A DNA stretch of 64,000 bases from Chitinophaga niabensis (GCA_017849435.1 JAFIGY010000002.1:496001-560000); one strand, 5' to 3'; positions 13,892 through 22,653 are shown, counted from the first letter of the stretch. Program-made: numbers and translations. The notes: generated by a model not told the origin, from the sequence alone.

Positions 13892-15310
13892 CTACTGTGG
13901 ATAACCCGGGTTCTGGCTTAATGCGGAGTTCGCCTTCCGTTCCCGGTCAGGTACCGGGAAGATCATTTTGTTATCATCCCAGGAAAGACCGCCATAGGTC
14001 TTCCCAAACAACCGTTTCACATCATGCAATACCAGTCCTTCCCCGAAGAACTCGAACACCCGTTCCTTCACCACGTCATTGGCCGTGGGAGTGTTGATTC
14101 TTGGTAATCCGGCCCGGTGGCGGCTCTGGTCAAGGTCGTTGGCAGGGGTATCGCCGATGGAGGTCCCCAGCCGGAGATTACACTCTGCCCGCACGAGATA
14201 CATTTCCGTGATCCTTATCAATGGGATGTTCTGTCCGAATTCTGTGTACTTGCCGCAAGCCAGCGTGCCGGGCCGTGATCCTGTGCCGGTATAGATGAGT
14301 TCTTGTGCACGGAGGTCTGCCGCATCAAAGGTGGCTTTAAACGCATCGGCCACCATAAAATCAGCCCTTCCTTTAATAGCGTCCCCATTGCTGATGTTAT
14401 CATAGAAAGTGGCGAGGCCGTCGTTGGCATTCCCGGCATTGTTCTGATCGTTCTGCTGGAGCTCCCAGATGCTTTCAAGCGTGTTCCTGGACCTGAAAAC
14501 GGTCAACACATCAGGATTGGGTGAATAGCGATTGATACTGAGAACGCTGTTGGCGGCATCCCGGGCTTTCGCATAATCCCCCTGTTGCAGATACACCCGC
14601 GCCAGTATGGCGAGTGCGGCATATCGGTTGGCACGTAGGCCGTTGGATTCCGGCATGGCTGCCGCAGCATCGGTAAGGTCCTTGATCACCTGGGCATACA
14701 CTTCGCTCACGGACTTACGTGCCAGCTTTTGCCTGGCTGCATCTTCCGATTTAACGGCTTTTAGCTCCAAAGGCACACCATCCTGCGGATTGGCTCCGGC
14801 GGGTCCTCCGGACCATTGCTTGCCATAGAGCCTTACCAGCTCAAAATGCAGCAATCCTCTAAGGAAAAGCGCTTCCCCCCGGAATGCGTTTTTTTGATTA
14901 GCGTCCGAAACAACGTCCAGGGACTCCAGAACGATGTTCGCACTGTTGATAGCCCGGTAGGCCTGTACCCAAATACGGGTGATGTTGCCGTTGGCAGGAA
15001 CGATCGTTTTATTTGCGATCTGGCGCTGGTCATTGAAGGTGCCCAGCCATCCACAGTAAGCGGCGCTATTGTTTTTATCGGTCACATAGAGCTCGGGTAA
15101 CATCTCCAGGTCGGTGCCATAAAGCCCCGGACCCCCCATAATGCTGTAAATACCGGTGATCATCAGGTCTACGTCGGCGGCATTTCTGATGGCGCTGTCC
15201 TGATCTATATTTTGCCTGGGTTTTATATCAAGCTGCTTGCCGCATGATCCCGCAAAACCGATTATCATCGCCGCAGCCGCTATGCTTGTAATATATTTTT
15301 TGACGTTCAT
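13892..15310 (-). CDS. SusD/RagB-family outer-membrane nutrient-binding lipoprotein
   Basis: Surface lipoprotein that captures substrate over its SusC partner. 472 residues. The start at MNVKKYITSIAAAAM is chosen for its signal peptide ending FAGSCGKQLDIKP (Cys lipidation); the longer frame overlaps the SusC gene. The N-terminal SusD-like region includes VDLMITGIYSIMGG; TPR-like helices follow; the C-terminal RagB/SusD domain contains ITEMYLVRAECNLRLG, ERVFEFFGEGLVLHDVKRLF and the closing FPVPDRE...SQNPGYPQ. Co-transcribed with SusC. No glycosidase, regulator or sigma factor adjoins the pair, so the substrate (glycan or peptide) cannot be inferred. Confidence 0.93.
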   Translation of the reverse strand: MNVKKYITSIAAAAMIIGFAGSCGKQLDIKPRQNIDQDSAIRNAADVDLMITGIYSIMGGPGLYGTDLEMLPELYVTDKNNSAAYCGWLGTFNDQRQIANKTIVPANGNITRIWVQAYRAINSANIVLESLDVVSDANQKNAFRGEALFLRGLLHFELVRLYGKQWSGGPAGANPQDGVPLELKAVKSEDAARQKLARKSVSEVYAQVIKDLTDAAAAMPESNGLRANRYAALAILARVYLQQGDYAKARDAANSVLSINRYSPNPDVLTVFRSRNTLESIWELQQNDQNNAGNANDGLATFYDNISNGDAIKGRADFMVADAFKATFDAADLRAQELIYTGTGSRPGTLACGKYTEFGQNIPLIRITEMYLVRAECNLRLGTSIGDTPANDLDQSRHRAGLPRINTPTANDVVKERVFEFFGEGLVLHDVKRLFGKTYGGLSWDDNKMIFPVPDRERKANSALSQNPGYPQ

Positions 15311-15332
15311 AACTTGACTGTTTTGAAGATGA

Positions 15333-18323
15333 TCAGAAATTAACATTCAATCCAAATGTGATCGTCCTGGCCTGGGGCGGCGTATAGAAGTCGTGTCCCA
15401 GCTGCTGGCTGCTCAGGTAGGAAGTATTCACCTCCGGATCATATCCTGTGTAATTGGTGATCGTGAAAAGGTTGCTGGCTGCAACATAAACCCTCAAAGA
15501 CTCCATCCTCATATCCCTCGTCCATTTGCGGGGAAGGTTATAGCTGAGGTTCACGGATTTGAAACGAAGGAAGGAACCGTCCTGCATCCAGCGGTCGGAT
15601 TTGGCGGTACCATTACCGTCGTAAAGCCTTGCCTGCGGTACGCGGGTGATGTCGCCTGCTTTCCGCCACCTGTTCAACTGATCGATGGTCTGGTTATCAA
15701 AATAGTCAGCATTTACAGATTGGAACATCCCCGCCTGATTGAACACCTTGTTGCCTACTACGAATTGCGTTTGCACATCCAGTGAGAATCCTTTATAGGA
15801 GAAGGTATTGCCAAAGCCGCCGTAATAGTCCGGATGCGGACTGCCCAGTTTTTGCTCTGCCGCCTGTGAATATTTGTTGGTTGTTTTTCCGCTGGCATCA
15901 TAGTAAAGCGCATCTCCGTTTTGGGGATCCGCACCGGCAAATTTCACGCCATAGAAGTACCCGTAAGGCTCTCCCTCCGCAATACGGCCCAGTGTACGGG
16001 TGCCGGGATTGATGGAAGTGCCTTGCATGTCCAGTACTTTATTCTTGTAGAAAGTCAGCGTGAGGTTGGTGTTCCATTTGAATTCACCAACGAAGTTCTT
16101 GCTGTTGATGCCTACTTCCACACCTTTGTTCTGCATGGAGCCGAGGTTCTTGCGGATGGTGGTGTAACCATTGGATGCGGGCACCTGTACGTCCAGCAGC
16201 ATGTCCAGGGTTTTACGGCTGAACACGTCAACAGAACCGTTGATACGATCTTTCAGGAAGCCGAAATCAAGGCCGACATTTATTTCACGGAGTTTCTCCC
16301 AGCGCAGATCAGGTACCGCCAGCCTTACCGGAACGAGGCCCACTGCTTCCGCATAGCTGACAGATCCGTACAGGCTGCGGGAGTCAAAGTTGCCGATCCT
16401 GTCGTTACCGGTTAAGCCATAGCCGACCCTCAGTTTCAGGAAGTTGATCGCTTCAGAGTTCTTGAGGAAATTCTCTTCACTCAGGATCCATCCGGCCTGT
16501 ACGCCCGGGAAAACGCCGTACTTGTATTTTTTGTTAAACGTACCGAACCGGGACGAACCATTCACGTTCATGTTGGCCTGCAGCAGATATTTATCCATGA
16601 ACTTGTAGTTGGCGCGCACGATATAGGATACGTTCGCATTAGCCGTTTCAAAAGAGGTACCACCGGTGATCTTTGCTGCGTTGGCGATCTTCTGGAATTT
16701 GTCGTTCGGGAAGTTCTGGCCGGTCACATCATTGTTACGGAGCTTGTTGTCGTCATAGATCATCCCCAGCAACGCTGTGATGTCATGTTTTTCAGCAAAC
16801 TTTTTCGTATAGGTGAACGTGTTAGAGAAGATCTGGTTCATACTCTTCACGGAGTTGTTGTAACCGGAACCATGTACGCTGCCCCCTGTTTGCGTTCTGA
16901 GACCGCTGAACTGCTCTTCTTCGAAGCTCACGAAGTTGAAGCCGTAATCCGTTTTGAAGGTCAGCCCCGGAAGCAGGTCGAAGGCGAAATAGACGTTGCC
17001 AAGTCCGGTATAGTTCAACCCCGTGTTTACACCACTTTCCAGGTTGATAAGGTTGTTATAATAGATAGTGGCGGCGTTATAACGTCCCTGTGCATCGTAA
17101 AGGGGCTGTAGCGGCGGAAGCGCATTCAGCTGCACCGGGTTGTCAAAGGCATTGTCATTGGGTACCCGGTTGGTGAAAGTCCTCATCAGGTTCAGGTTTA
17201 CCCCTGTTCTGATGCGGTCTGTAATGCTGTGCTCCAGGTTAACGCGGCCGCCTATACGTTGCTGGTCGTTACCGACGATAATGCCTTTCTGTTTGTTATA
17301 GACACCGCTCAGGTAAAAGCGGGTTTTGTTATCGCCACCGCTGATTCCCAGGGAATATTCATTGTAGAAGCCCTGCTGGAAACCGGCTTCGCTCCATTTG
17401 GTATCATAGTTTTTGTCCCAGTCGGTAGTGCCGGTGTTGCCGTTGAACTCATCCTTGATATTGGCGCCTGCATTGGTCGCCGCCTCTGTGAACAGCTCGC
17501 GGTACTGTGCCGCATTCAGGAATTTCTGAAGATGCGCGGCCTTGCTGGTACCATAGGAAGCATTCAGCGAAATACGTGTTTTTCCGATCTTTCCGCGTTT
17601 GGTGGTCACAAGGATAACGCCGTTGGCACCACGGGCGCCATAGATCGCGGCTGTAGAAGCATCCTTCAATACATCGATGGATTCTATCTCATTCGGATCG
17701 ATAGTGGCCAGCGGGTTGTCAGGCTCGGCATCCGCCGAACCGAGGGAACCTGATACGATGGGCACACCGTCTACAACATACAATGGCGATTGGCCTGCGT
17801 TCACGGAAGAGATACCACGGATACGCACATACGGGGCCTGGCCCAGCTTACCACTTCCGGAGTTCATATAGATACCGGTGGTGCGGCCCTGAAGGGCAGT
17901 TTCGAAAGTAGGCATAGGCTGATTTTCAAAATCCTTAGCCGAAACTTTCGCTACTGAACCGGTCACATCCTTACGCACCTGCGTACCGTAACCGATCACC
18001 ACTACTTCAGACAGCTCTTTGTTGCCGGCAGTAAGCACGGCATCTACAGTACCGGATGCCCCGATGGGCACCTCCAGTTCCCTGTAGCCGATAAATGAAA
18101 AAATGAGGGTGCCTGCGCCAGCGGGCACGGATAATTGGTAAGTACCATCTGCTTTGGTGACAGTACCGAGGTTTGCTCCTTTTACCTTAACGGTAACACC
18201 CGGAAGAGGGGTATTATCTCTTACATCTGTTACTTTGCCGGTTAACATTTTGTTCTGGGCTAATAACGAGAGGGGAAAAATGAAAAGCAAGCCAAGGAAA
18301 AGAACATGGTAGATCCTTCGCAT
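15333..18323 (-). CDS. SusC/RagA-family TonB-linked outer-membrane protein
   Basis: TonB-dependent importer of 996 residues. Signal peptide 1 to about 22 (MRRIYHVLFLGLLF...LLAQ). A carboxypeptidase-regulatory-like domain follows (about 27-105: GKVTDVRDNTPLPGVTVKVKG...FSFIGYRE). A TonB-box-like EVVVIGYGTQ lies near 106-115. The plug contains YVRIRGISSVNAGQSPLYVV and ATIDPNEIESIDVLKDASTA. A 22-strand-type beta-barrel ends FGLNVNF. First gene of the susC-susD pair, with 22 bases between the genes. No SusR- or anti-sigma-type regulator lies nearby, and the N-terminus lacks the extra anti-sigma-interacting domain. Confidence 0.95.
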   Translation of the reverse strand: MRRIYHVLFLGLLFIFPLSLLAQNKMLTGKVTDVRDNTPLPGVTVKVKGANLGTVTKADGTYQLSVPAGAGTLIFSFIGYRELEVPIGASGTVDAVLTAGNKELSEVVVIGYGTQVRKDVTGSVAKVSAKDFENQPMPTFETALQGRTTGIYMNSGSGKLGQAPYVRIRGISSVNAGQSPLYVVDGVPIVSGSLGSADAEPDNPLATIDPNEIESIDVLKDASTAAIYGARGANGVILVTTKRGKIGKTRISLNASYGTSKAAHLQKFLNAAQYRELFTEAATNAGANIKDEFNGNTGTTDWDKNYDTKWSEAGFQQGFYNEYSLGISGGDNKTRFYLSGVYNKQKGIIVGNDQQRIGGRVNLEHSITDRIRTGVNLNLMRTFTNRVPNDNAFDNPVQLNALPPLQPLYDAQGRYNAATIYYNNLINLESGVNTGLNYTGLGNVYFAFDLLPGLTFKTDYGFNFVSFEEEQFSGLRTQTGGSVHGSGYNNSVKSMNQIFSNTFTYTKKFAEKHDITALLGMIYDDNKLRNNDVTGQNFPNDKFQKIANAAKITGGTSFETANANVSYIVRANYKFMDKYLLQANMNVNGSSRFGTFNKKYKYGVFPGVQAGWILSEENFLKNSEAINFLKLRVGYGLTGNDRIGNFDSRSLYGSVSYAEAVGLVPVRLAVPDLRWEKLREINVGLDFGFLKDRINGSVDVFSRKTLDMLLDVQVPASNGYTTIRKNLGSMQNKGVEVGINSKNFVGEFKWNTNLTLTFYKNKVLDMQGTSINPGTRTLGRIAEGEPYGYFYGVKFAGADPQNGDALYYDASGKTTNKYSQAAEQKLGSPHPDYYGGFGNTFSYKGFSLDVQTQFVVGNKVFNQAGMFQSVNADYFDNQTIDQLNRWRKAGDITRVPQARLYDGNGTAKSDRWMQDGSFLRFKSVNLSYNLPRKWTRDMRMESLRVYVAASNLFTITNYTGYDPEVNTSYLSSQQLGHDFYTPPQARTITFGLNVNF

Positions 18324-18503
18324 AGACTTAGATTTTGATTTTGAATGGTTTTCAGTAATGGTTTAACAATTAATTGCGTTTCCTGTTTTCAAGTTAACTT
18401 TATTTTAAATCGGCACCAAAAAAACATCGTGGATGACAAGATAAATTCTTGTTTGGTTGCATAGTCTGAAAAGCTTTGCAGGTAAATGTTGCAGGGATCG
18501 CCT
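18324..18503. other. Leader/upstream region of the susC-like gene
   Basis: About 180 AT-rich bases between the SusC start and the next terminator. No exact TAnnTTTG is seen on the minus strand, so the promoter is not identified. Confidence 0.4.
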
Positions 18504-18536
18504 TAAAAAGAAAAGCCGGAAACAAAGTTCCGGCTT
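18504..18536 (-). terminator. Intrinsic terminator after the zinc metallopeptidase
   Basis: Minus strand 9-bp stem AAGCCGGAA/TTCCGGCTT with a 6-base loop and a T-rich tail (CTTTTCTTTTT), 22 bases past the stop. Confidence 0.8.
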
Positions 18537-18558
18537 AAAAATTTTTCATGAGGAAAGA

Positions 18559-19260
18559 TCAGTTGTTCCTGTTCCTTGCACCAAGATAGATGAGGATATA
18601 TTGGAAAAGGATCACTACAGAAGAAACAGCGGCTACTACATAGGTCATGGCTGCCCACCAAAGTGCATCTTTAGCCATGGCATGTTCCTGTTTGTAAGTG
18701 ATGCCGGCACTATCCAGCCATACCAGCGCTCTTTTGGAAGCGTCAAACTCCACAGGAAGCGTTACCAGGGCGAAGAGGGTGGTCACGGCAAAAAGCACGA
18801 TCCCTCCCAGCAACAGCGCCGGAAATACCTTTATCAGCAATATACCGGCCAGCAGTATCCATTGCACGAGGTTGGAGCTAATCTGTACCGCAGGCACCAT
18901 TTTGGACCGGAAGTTCAGCCATTGGTAGGAATTGGCATGCTGTACGGCGTGTCCGCATTCGTGAGCGGCAACGGCCGCAGCGGCTACGCTGGTGCCGTCG
19001 TATACATCCGGACTAAGGTTCACGGTTTTGTCAGCCGGGTTATAGTGGTCGCTCAGGTGTCCTTCCACGGAAACCACCTTCACATCGTAAATTCCGTTGT
19101 CCCGCAGCATCCTTTCCGCAACTTCCTTCCCGCTAAGACCAGAAGAAAGGGGTACTTCACTGTACTGCTTGAACTTGCTCCTCAGACGCCAGCTTATCAG
19201 CATGCTGATACCGACAAAGATCAATGAGGTGAGCATAACTCCGGGCGATAGTGGCATCAT
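18559..19260 (-). CDS. YugP-type membrane zinc metallopeptidase
   Basis: Neutral zinc metallopeptidase of the YugP family, 233 residues. A transmembrane helix lies at 7-24. The zinc site is HECGH at residues 100-104 inside VAAAAVAAHECGHAVQHA, preceded by the family stretch HYNPADKTVNLSPDVY. Further membrane helices lie at about 128-150 (ILLAGILLIKVFPALLL) and in the last third (VAAVSSVVILFQYILIYLGA). Substrates are unknown; the family is thought to act in membrane protein turnover. Single gene with its own terminator. Confidence 0.9.
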   Translation of the reverse strand: MMPLSPGVMLTSLIFVGISMLISWRLRSKFKQYSEVPLSSGLSGKEVAERMLRDNGIYDVKVVSVEGHLSDHYNPADKTVNLSPDVYDGTSVAAAAVAAHECGHAVQHANSYQWLNFRSKMVPAVQISSNLVQWILLAGILLIKVFPALLLGGIVLFAVTTLFALVTLPVEFDASKRALVWLDSAGITYKQEHAMAKDALWWAAMTYVVAAVSSVVILFQYILIYLGARNRNN

Positions 19261-19718
19261 AATTATTTATAATTTGATTCGTTGTAAAATTACCCTTATC
19301 TACTATCAAAACCCTTACCAGACAGCGGATTTAACATTTTTTACAGGAAATTCCAGCCGCTTTTGCAGAAAGCCTCCCCCTGCCAGGGATTTTGGCAGTA
19401 TAAAAAAATTAACACTGCCACTTTGGCCGGGCGTCCCTCCTGCTTCCCCGGGACCAGGTATTTTATCTATTTAAAATTAATTGTAATATATGTAAATATT
19501 AATATATGAATCGCTATGTTAGTGCCCTTCTTTATCAATATTTTACGAAAGGTTGCTGAAAATACCCTACAGGCGAAACGGGCCACAACAGAGGGTTACA
19601 GCCGACAGGCTGCCAAAGGAATTAACACTTTAAAAGTTATTAACATCCTTCAAATAAACTTTTTTATTCTCAAGCCATTTAGTAATTTAGTCCTGAATTT
19701 AATGGGTTAGTAAGTAGA
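19261..19718. other. Intergenic region without a supported gene
   Basis: About 460 bases upstream of the plus-strand terminator at 19719. It contains short stems (CTGCCA/TGGCAG at about 19379-19397; CAGCC/GGCTG at about 19600-19613) and a 64-codon frame at 19516 that looks non-coding. A short non-coding transcript is possible but no exact promoter is seen. Confidence 0.35.
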
Positions 19719-19757
19719 AAGAGTCAGTGGAGTCTTCCATTGGCTCTTTTCTCTTTT
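19719..19757 (+). terminator. Strong plus-strand terminator with no gene upstream
   Basis: 13-bp stem with two G-U pairs (19719-19731 with 19736-19748), 4-base loop, then CTCTTTT. No coding gene on the plus strand precedes it for more than 9 kb, which suggests an unrecognised short transcript or protection of radA from read-through. Confidence 0.6.
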
Positions 19758-19844
19758 ATGCATTTTTATCCCTCATTTTGGATCATTACACGCCTGAAAA
19801 ATGCTACCTGATTCCTTCTCCGTTTTTTCCGCTTACTTTGTTGC

Positions 19845-21212
19845 ATGAGTAAGATCAAAACGGCTTTTTTCTGTCAGAACTGCGGTTATGAAACAGCGAA
19901 ATGGACGGGCAGATGTCCTTCCTGCAATCAATGGAACACATTCGTGGAAGAGAAAGTGCAAAAGGAGATCCCTTTGCGTCAGCAGGAATGGAGAGCGGAT
20001 CAGGCGCACATCCCCAAAGTAGTGAGCCTTGACGCGGTGGAAGGTCTGGAAGAACGGCGCTGGCTTACGCCGGACGCGGAACTCAACCGGGTGCTCGGCG
20101 GCGGCATCGTAGCGGGTTCGCTGGTGCTTGTGGGCGGGGAACCAGGTATCGGCAAGTCTACTTTATTCCTTCAGAATGCATTGCTATTGAAAAACATCCG
20201 CACGTTATACATCAGCGGGGAGGAGAGTGAACAACAGATCAAGATGCGGGCAGACCGGCTGAAGATCAGGAACGATGAATTTTACCTTTTAACGGAAACA
20301 TCCACACAAACAATCTTTAAAGAGATCAAAAAGCTCGAACCGCAACTGGTGATCGTAGATTCTATTCAAACCCTGCAATCTCCGTTGATTGAATCGGCGC
20401 CCGGCAGCGTTTCCCAGATCAGGGAAACGGCCGCTGAGATGCAACGGTTCGCAAAAGAAACCAACACACCGGTATTCCTGATCGGGCATATCACGAAAGA
20501 TGGTTCCATAGCGGGCCCGAAGATACTGGAACATATGGTGGACACCGTGCTGCAGTTCGAAGGAGATCAGCATTACGCTTACCGGATATTGCGCACCATC
20601 AAGAACCGCTTCGGATCAACGGCCGAGCTGGGCATTTATGAAATGACCGGCCAGGGATTGCGACAGGTAAGCAACCCTTCGGAGATATTGATCTCCCAGC
20701 GGGATGATCTGTTGAGCGGTATCGCCATAGCGGCCACCATCGAAGGATTGAGGCCGATGCTGGTAGAAGTGCAGGCTTTAGTCACACAATCCGTTTATGG
20801 TACACCCCAGCGTACTGCCACAGGCTTTGACCTGCGACGTTTGCAATTGCTGCTGGCAGTGCTGGAGAAACGGGGAGGATTCCATTTCGGCGTGAAGGAT
20901 GTATTCCTGAATATTGCGGGTGGATTGCGGGTGGAGGATCCTTCCATCGATCTTGCGGTATTATGTGCACTTCTTTCTTCTTACGAAGATACCGGCATCT
21001 CCCACAAGTATTGCTTTGCCGGAGAAGTAGGACTCAGCGGCGAAGTACGCGCCGTGAACCGTATTGAGCAGCGTATTGCGGAAGCGGAGAAACTGGGCTT
21101 CGAGAAAATTTTTATTTCGAAATATCACAAGAAAGGACTGGATTATAGTAAATTCAATATTGAAGTTGTGTCTCTCGGAAGAGTAGAGGAAGTGTACCGG
21201 CTGCTGTTCTGA
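19845..21212 (+). CDS. radA: DNA repair protein RadA (Sms)
   Basis: RecA-like branch-migration ATPase acting in recombination and repair. 455 residues. C4 zinc finger C10-x2-C13...C24-x2-C27. Walker A GGEPGIGKST at 97-106, Walker B VDSIQT at 171-176, and the RadA-specific KNRFG motif at 253-257. The C-terminal third is the Lon-protease-like domain (TGFDLRRLQLLLAVLEKRGG, INIAGGLRVEDPS-type block). Standard length. The start lies only a few bases after a TTACTTTG box, so the mRNA may be nearly leaderless. Followed 39 bases later by comF. Confidence 0.97.
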   Translation: MSKIKTAFFCQNCGYETAKWTGRCPSCNQWNTFVEEKVQKEIPLRQQEWRADQAHIPKVVSLDAVEGLEERRWLTPDAELNRVLGGGIVAGSLVLVGGEPGIGKSTLFLQNALLLKNIRTLYISGEESEQQIKMRADRLKIRNDEFYLLTETSTQTIFKEIKKLEPQLVIVDSIQTLQSPLIESAPGSVSQIRETAAEMQRFAKETNTPVFLIGHITKDGSIAGPKILEHMVDTVLQFEGDQHYAYRILRTIKNRFGSTAELGIYEMTGQGLRQVSNPSEILISQRDDLLSGIAIAATIEGLRPMLVEVQALVTQSVYGTPQRTATGFDLRRLQLLLAVLEKRGGFHFGVKDVFLNIAGGLRVEDPSIDLAVLCALLSSYEDTGISHKYCFAGEVGLSGEVRAVNRIEQRIAEAEKLGFEKIFISKYHKKGLDYSKFNIEVVSLGRVEEVYRLLF

Positions 21213-21251
21213 GTCGCGCTGAATAATGTTTGTTAACTGAAAACAGGTGAT

Positions 21252-21935
21252 ATGTTACGTCCATTGTTGCATTTGTTATACCCGCATGTCTGCGGGCATT
21301 GCGGACAGGAGCTTTCCGGAACGGAAACAGTACTATGCCTGCGTTGTGCTTTTCAGCTTCCGGCGACCGGTTTCCAGGGGATAGAGAACAATCCGGTAGC
21401 GCGGATTTTTTGGGGGAGGGTTTCCCTGCAACATGCTATGGCCGGGTATTACTTCAGCCGGCATTCCTGCCTGCAGGGACTTATTCATCAATTCAAATAT
21501 CATGGAAGACAGGATATTGCCGCTTTTCTGGGCAGGCAGCTGGGTCTGCTGTTGCAGCAGAGCGACTGGTGGCAGGAGATATCACTGGTGTTACCGGTGC
21601 CGTTGAGTGCCGTCAAACAACGGCGCCGGGGATATAACCAGGCTGCGATACTGGCGGAAAGCATCGCCGGTGTGCTCAACTGCGCGGTGTTGCCGGAAGG
21701 CTTGCGACGGGAGCCGCTTTCCGTTACGCAAACACATAAATCAAGACTGGAAAGATGGGAGAACGTCTCCACTGTGTTTGCCCTGAACCGGCCGGAAGCT
21801 TTGCAGGACCAGCATGTGTTGCTGGTGGATGATGTACTGACCACCGGCGCAACGCTCGAAGCCTGCGCACAGGCGGTGTTGGGGGCAGGGGAAGTGAAAG
21901 TAAGCGTGTGCAGTCTCGCGTACGCAAGCAAATAA
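21252..21935 (+). CDS. comF: ComF-family phosphoribosyltransferase-like protein
   Basis: ComF protein, needed for DNA uptake in naturally competent bacteria and widespread elsewhere. 227 residues. An N-terminal zinc-ribbon (C14-x2-C17, C29-x2-C32) is followed by a type I phosphoribosyltransferase fold with the PRPP loop LLVDDVLTTGATLEAC near 190-206 and the KQRRRGYNQAAILAESIA block typical of ComF. It lies 39 bases after radA and is probably co-transcribed. The window also holds comEC, but nothing here proves competence. Confidence 0.92.
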   Translation: MLRPLLHLLYPHVCGHCGQELSGTETVLCLRCAFQLPATGFQGIENNPVARIFWGRVSLQHAMAGYYFSRHSCLQGLIHQFKYHGRQDIAAFLGRQLGLLLQQSDWWQEISLVLPVPLSAVKQRRRGYNQAAILAESIAGVLNCAVLPEGLRREPLSVTQTHKSRLERWENVSTVFALNRPEALQDQHVLLVDDVLTTGATLEACAQAVLGAGEVKVSVCSLAYASK

Positions 21936-21963
21936 AAAAATACAGGTGTTCGAAAACACCTGT
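21932..21963 (-). terminator. Terminator of the minus-strand small-gene unit
   Basis: Perfect 9-bp stem ACAGGTGTT/AACACCTGT with CGAA loop. On the minus strand it is followed by ATTTTTTT, so it ends the unit carrying the 63-residue gene; on the plus strand it lies just past comF but lacks a T-run. Confidence 0.75.
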
Positions 21964-22013
21964 CTCTGGTAACTATTCCACGTTATGAATACGCAATTGT
22001 TGCATTATGTCAA

Positions 22014-22205
22014 CTACAGCTTATGAGGAAGTCTTTTCTTTCGTTTCTTTTCCGTGATGCCTGCCACGTGCCGCTTTTGCACGTTTTTGTTGACATACAC
22101 CACTCTGAAGGAATCATCCACCCGGGAGCTTTCCGCAACGATCTGCTGCAGGCCGAGCTTTTCCAGGTTTTCATTCAGTTGTCCGATATAGTCCCTGATG
22201 TTCAT
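22014..22205 (-). CDS. Small basic hypothetical protein
   Basis: 63-residue protein, not recognised. The N-terminal half is a helical, mildly acidic segment (MNIRDYIGQLNENLEKLGLQ), then a strand-like VDDSFRVVYVNKNV, and the last 15 residues are strongly basic (TEKKRKKRLPHKL), which suggests nucleic-acid or ribosome binding. It lies between a promoter at 22408 and a terminator at 21932 on the same strand, so transcription is well supported even though homology is unknown. A 32-codon ORF precedes it. Confidence 0.6.
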   Translation of the reverse strand: MNIRDYIGQLNENLEKLGLQQIVAESSRVDDSFRVVYVNKNVQKRHVAGITEKKRKKRLPHKL

Positions 22206-22255
22206 GACAATATTTTTTTCCGGTTATGTAAATGTGTTTACTGTGATAAGTTGTA

Positions 22256-22354
22256 TCAGCGACACATATAACAACATCCGGCCGCAGCGCGGTGGTGGTA
22301 AGAAAAAGCCACCTGCAGGTGATGAGTATTTTCGGGTATCTCGTTTATAAGCAT
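22256..22354 (-). CDS. 32-residue peptide with Cys-rich C-terminus (possible leader peptide)
   Basis: Short ORF ATG 22354 to TGA 22256; it begins MLINEIPENTHH and ends HHRAAAGCCYMCR. It is the first ORF of the transcript, about 50 bases after the predicted start site, and precedes the 63-residue gene by 50 bases. The dense run of Ala, Gly, Cys, Tyr, Met and Cys codons just before the stop resembles attenuation leader peptides that sense an amino acid, here perhaps Cys or Met. Divergent metH makes sulphur control plausible but unproven. It may instead be a metal- or thiol-binding micropeptide. Confidence 0.45.
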   Translation of the reverse strand: MLINEIPENTHHLQVAFSYHHRAAAGCCYMCR

Positions 22355-22401
22355 CGTTCTTTACTTTAAATGGCTGGTTCGGGTTTGACTTCGTTGTAAA
22401 T

Positions 22402-22431
22402 ACTCTACAAATATAATAGACTTTGTAGAGT
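22402..22431. promoter_or_regulatory. Palindromic operator over a promoter
   Basis: Perfect inverted repeat ACTCTACAAA / TTTGTAGAGT with a 10-base spacer. It covers the -7 box and the adjoining part of the spacer of the minus-strand promoter at 22408, as expected for a dimeric repressor site. Confidence 0.6.
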
Positions 22432-22438
22432 GAGCAAA
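22408..22438 (-). promoter_or_regulatory. Promoter of the small-gene unit
   Basis: Minus strand TTTG (22435-22438), 19-base spacer, TATATTTG (22408-22415): same arrangement as the HU promoter. Confidence 0.75.
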
Positions 22439-22568
22439 TTTATTTTGATGATTTTTTATAGATCGATCATAATAATTTAATAATGAGACTGTTAGGTAAT
22501 TAAGAATTCCTTTCGCCATCCGGATGTCATCCTGCTTTCCTATTTATGTTTATTAATCAGGACTTTTC

Positions 22569-22576
22569 TATCTTTG
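22569..22576 (+). promoter_or_regulatory. -7 element (TATCTTTG) for metH
   Basis: Exact TAnnTTTG match giving a leader of roughly 70 bases before the ATG at 22654. The leader contains a GCCCG(c)AGG / CCTCGGGC stem (22582-22590 with 22611-22618). Confidence 0.55.
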
Positions 22577-22653
22577 CATTTGCCCGCAGGTAGATTTGTT
22601 TATTGTTCGGCCTCGGGCTTCATTGTAAACCGTAACTAATAAACGTTATTGCC

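Noticed and set aside
13892-18323. A complete polysaccharide utilisation locus
   Set aside because: Only the SusC/SusD pair is present; no glycosidase, lyase, SusE/F or dedicated regulator adjoins it.
19516-19710. 64-codon plus-strand ORF before the 19719 terminator
   Set aside because: Composition and lack of start context look non-coding; no family or promoter.
22577-22653. Cobalamin or SAM-II riboswitch upstream of metH
   Set aside because: The leader is far too short for a cobalamin riboswitch, and the conserved SAM-II sequence elements were not seen.
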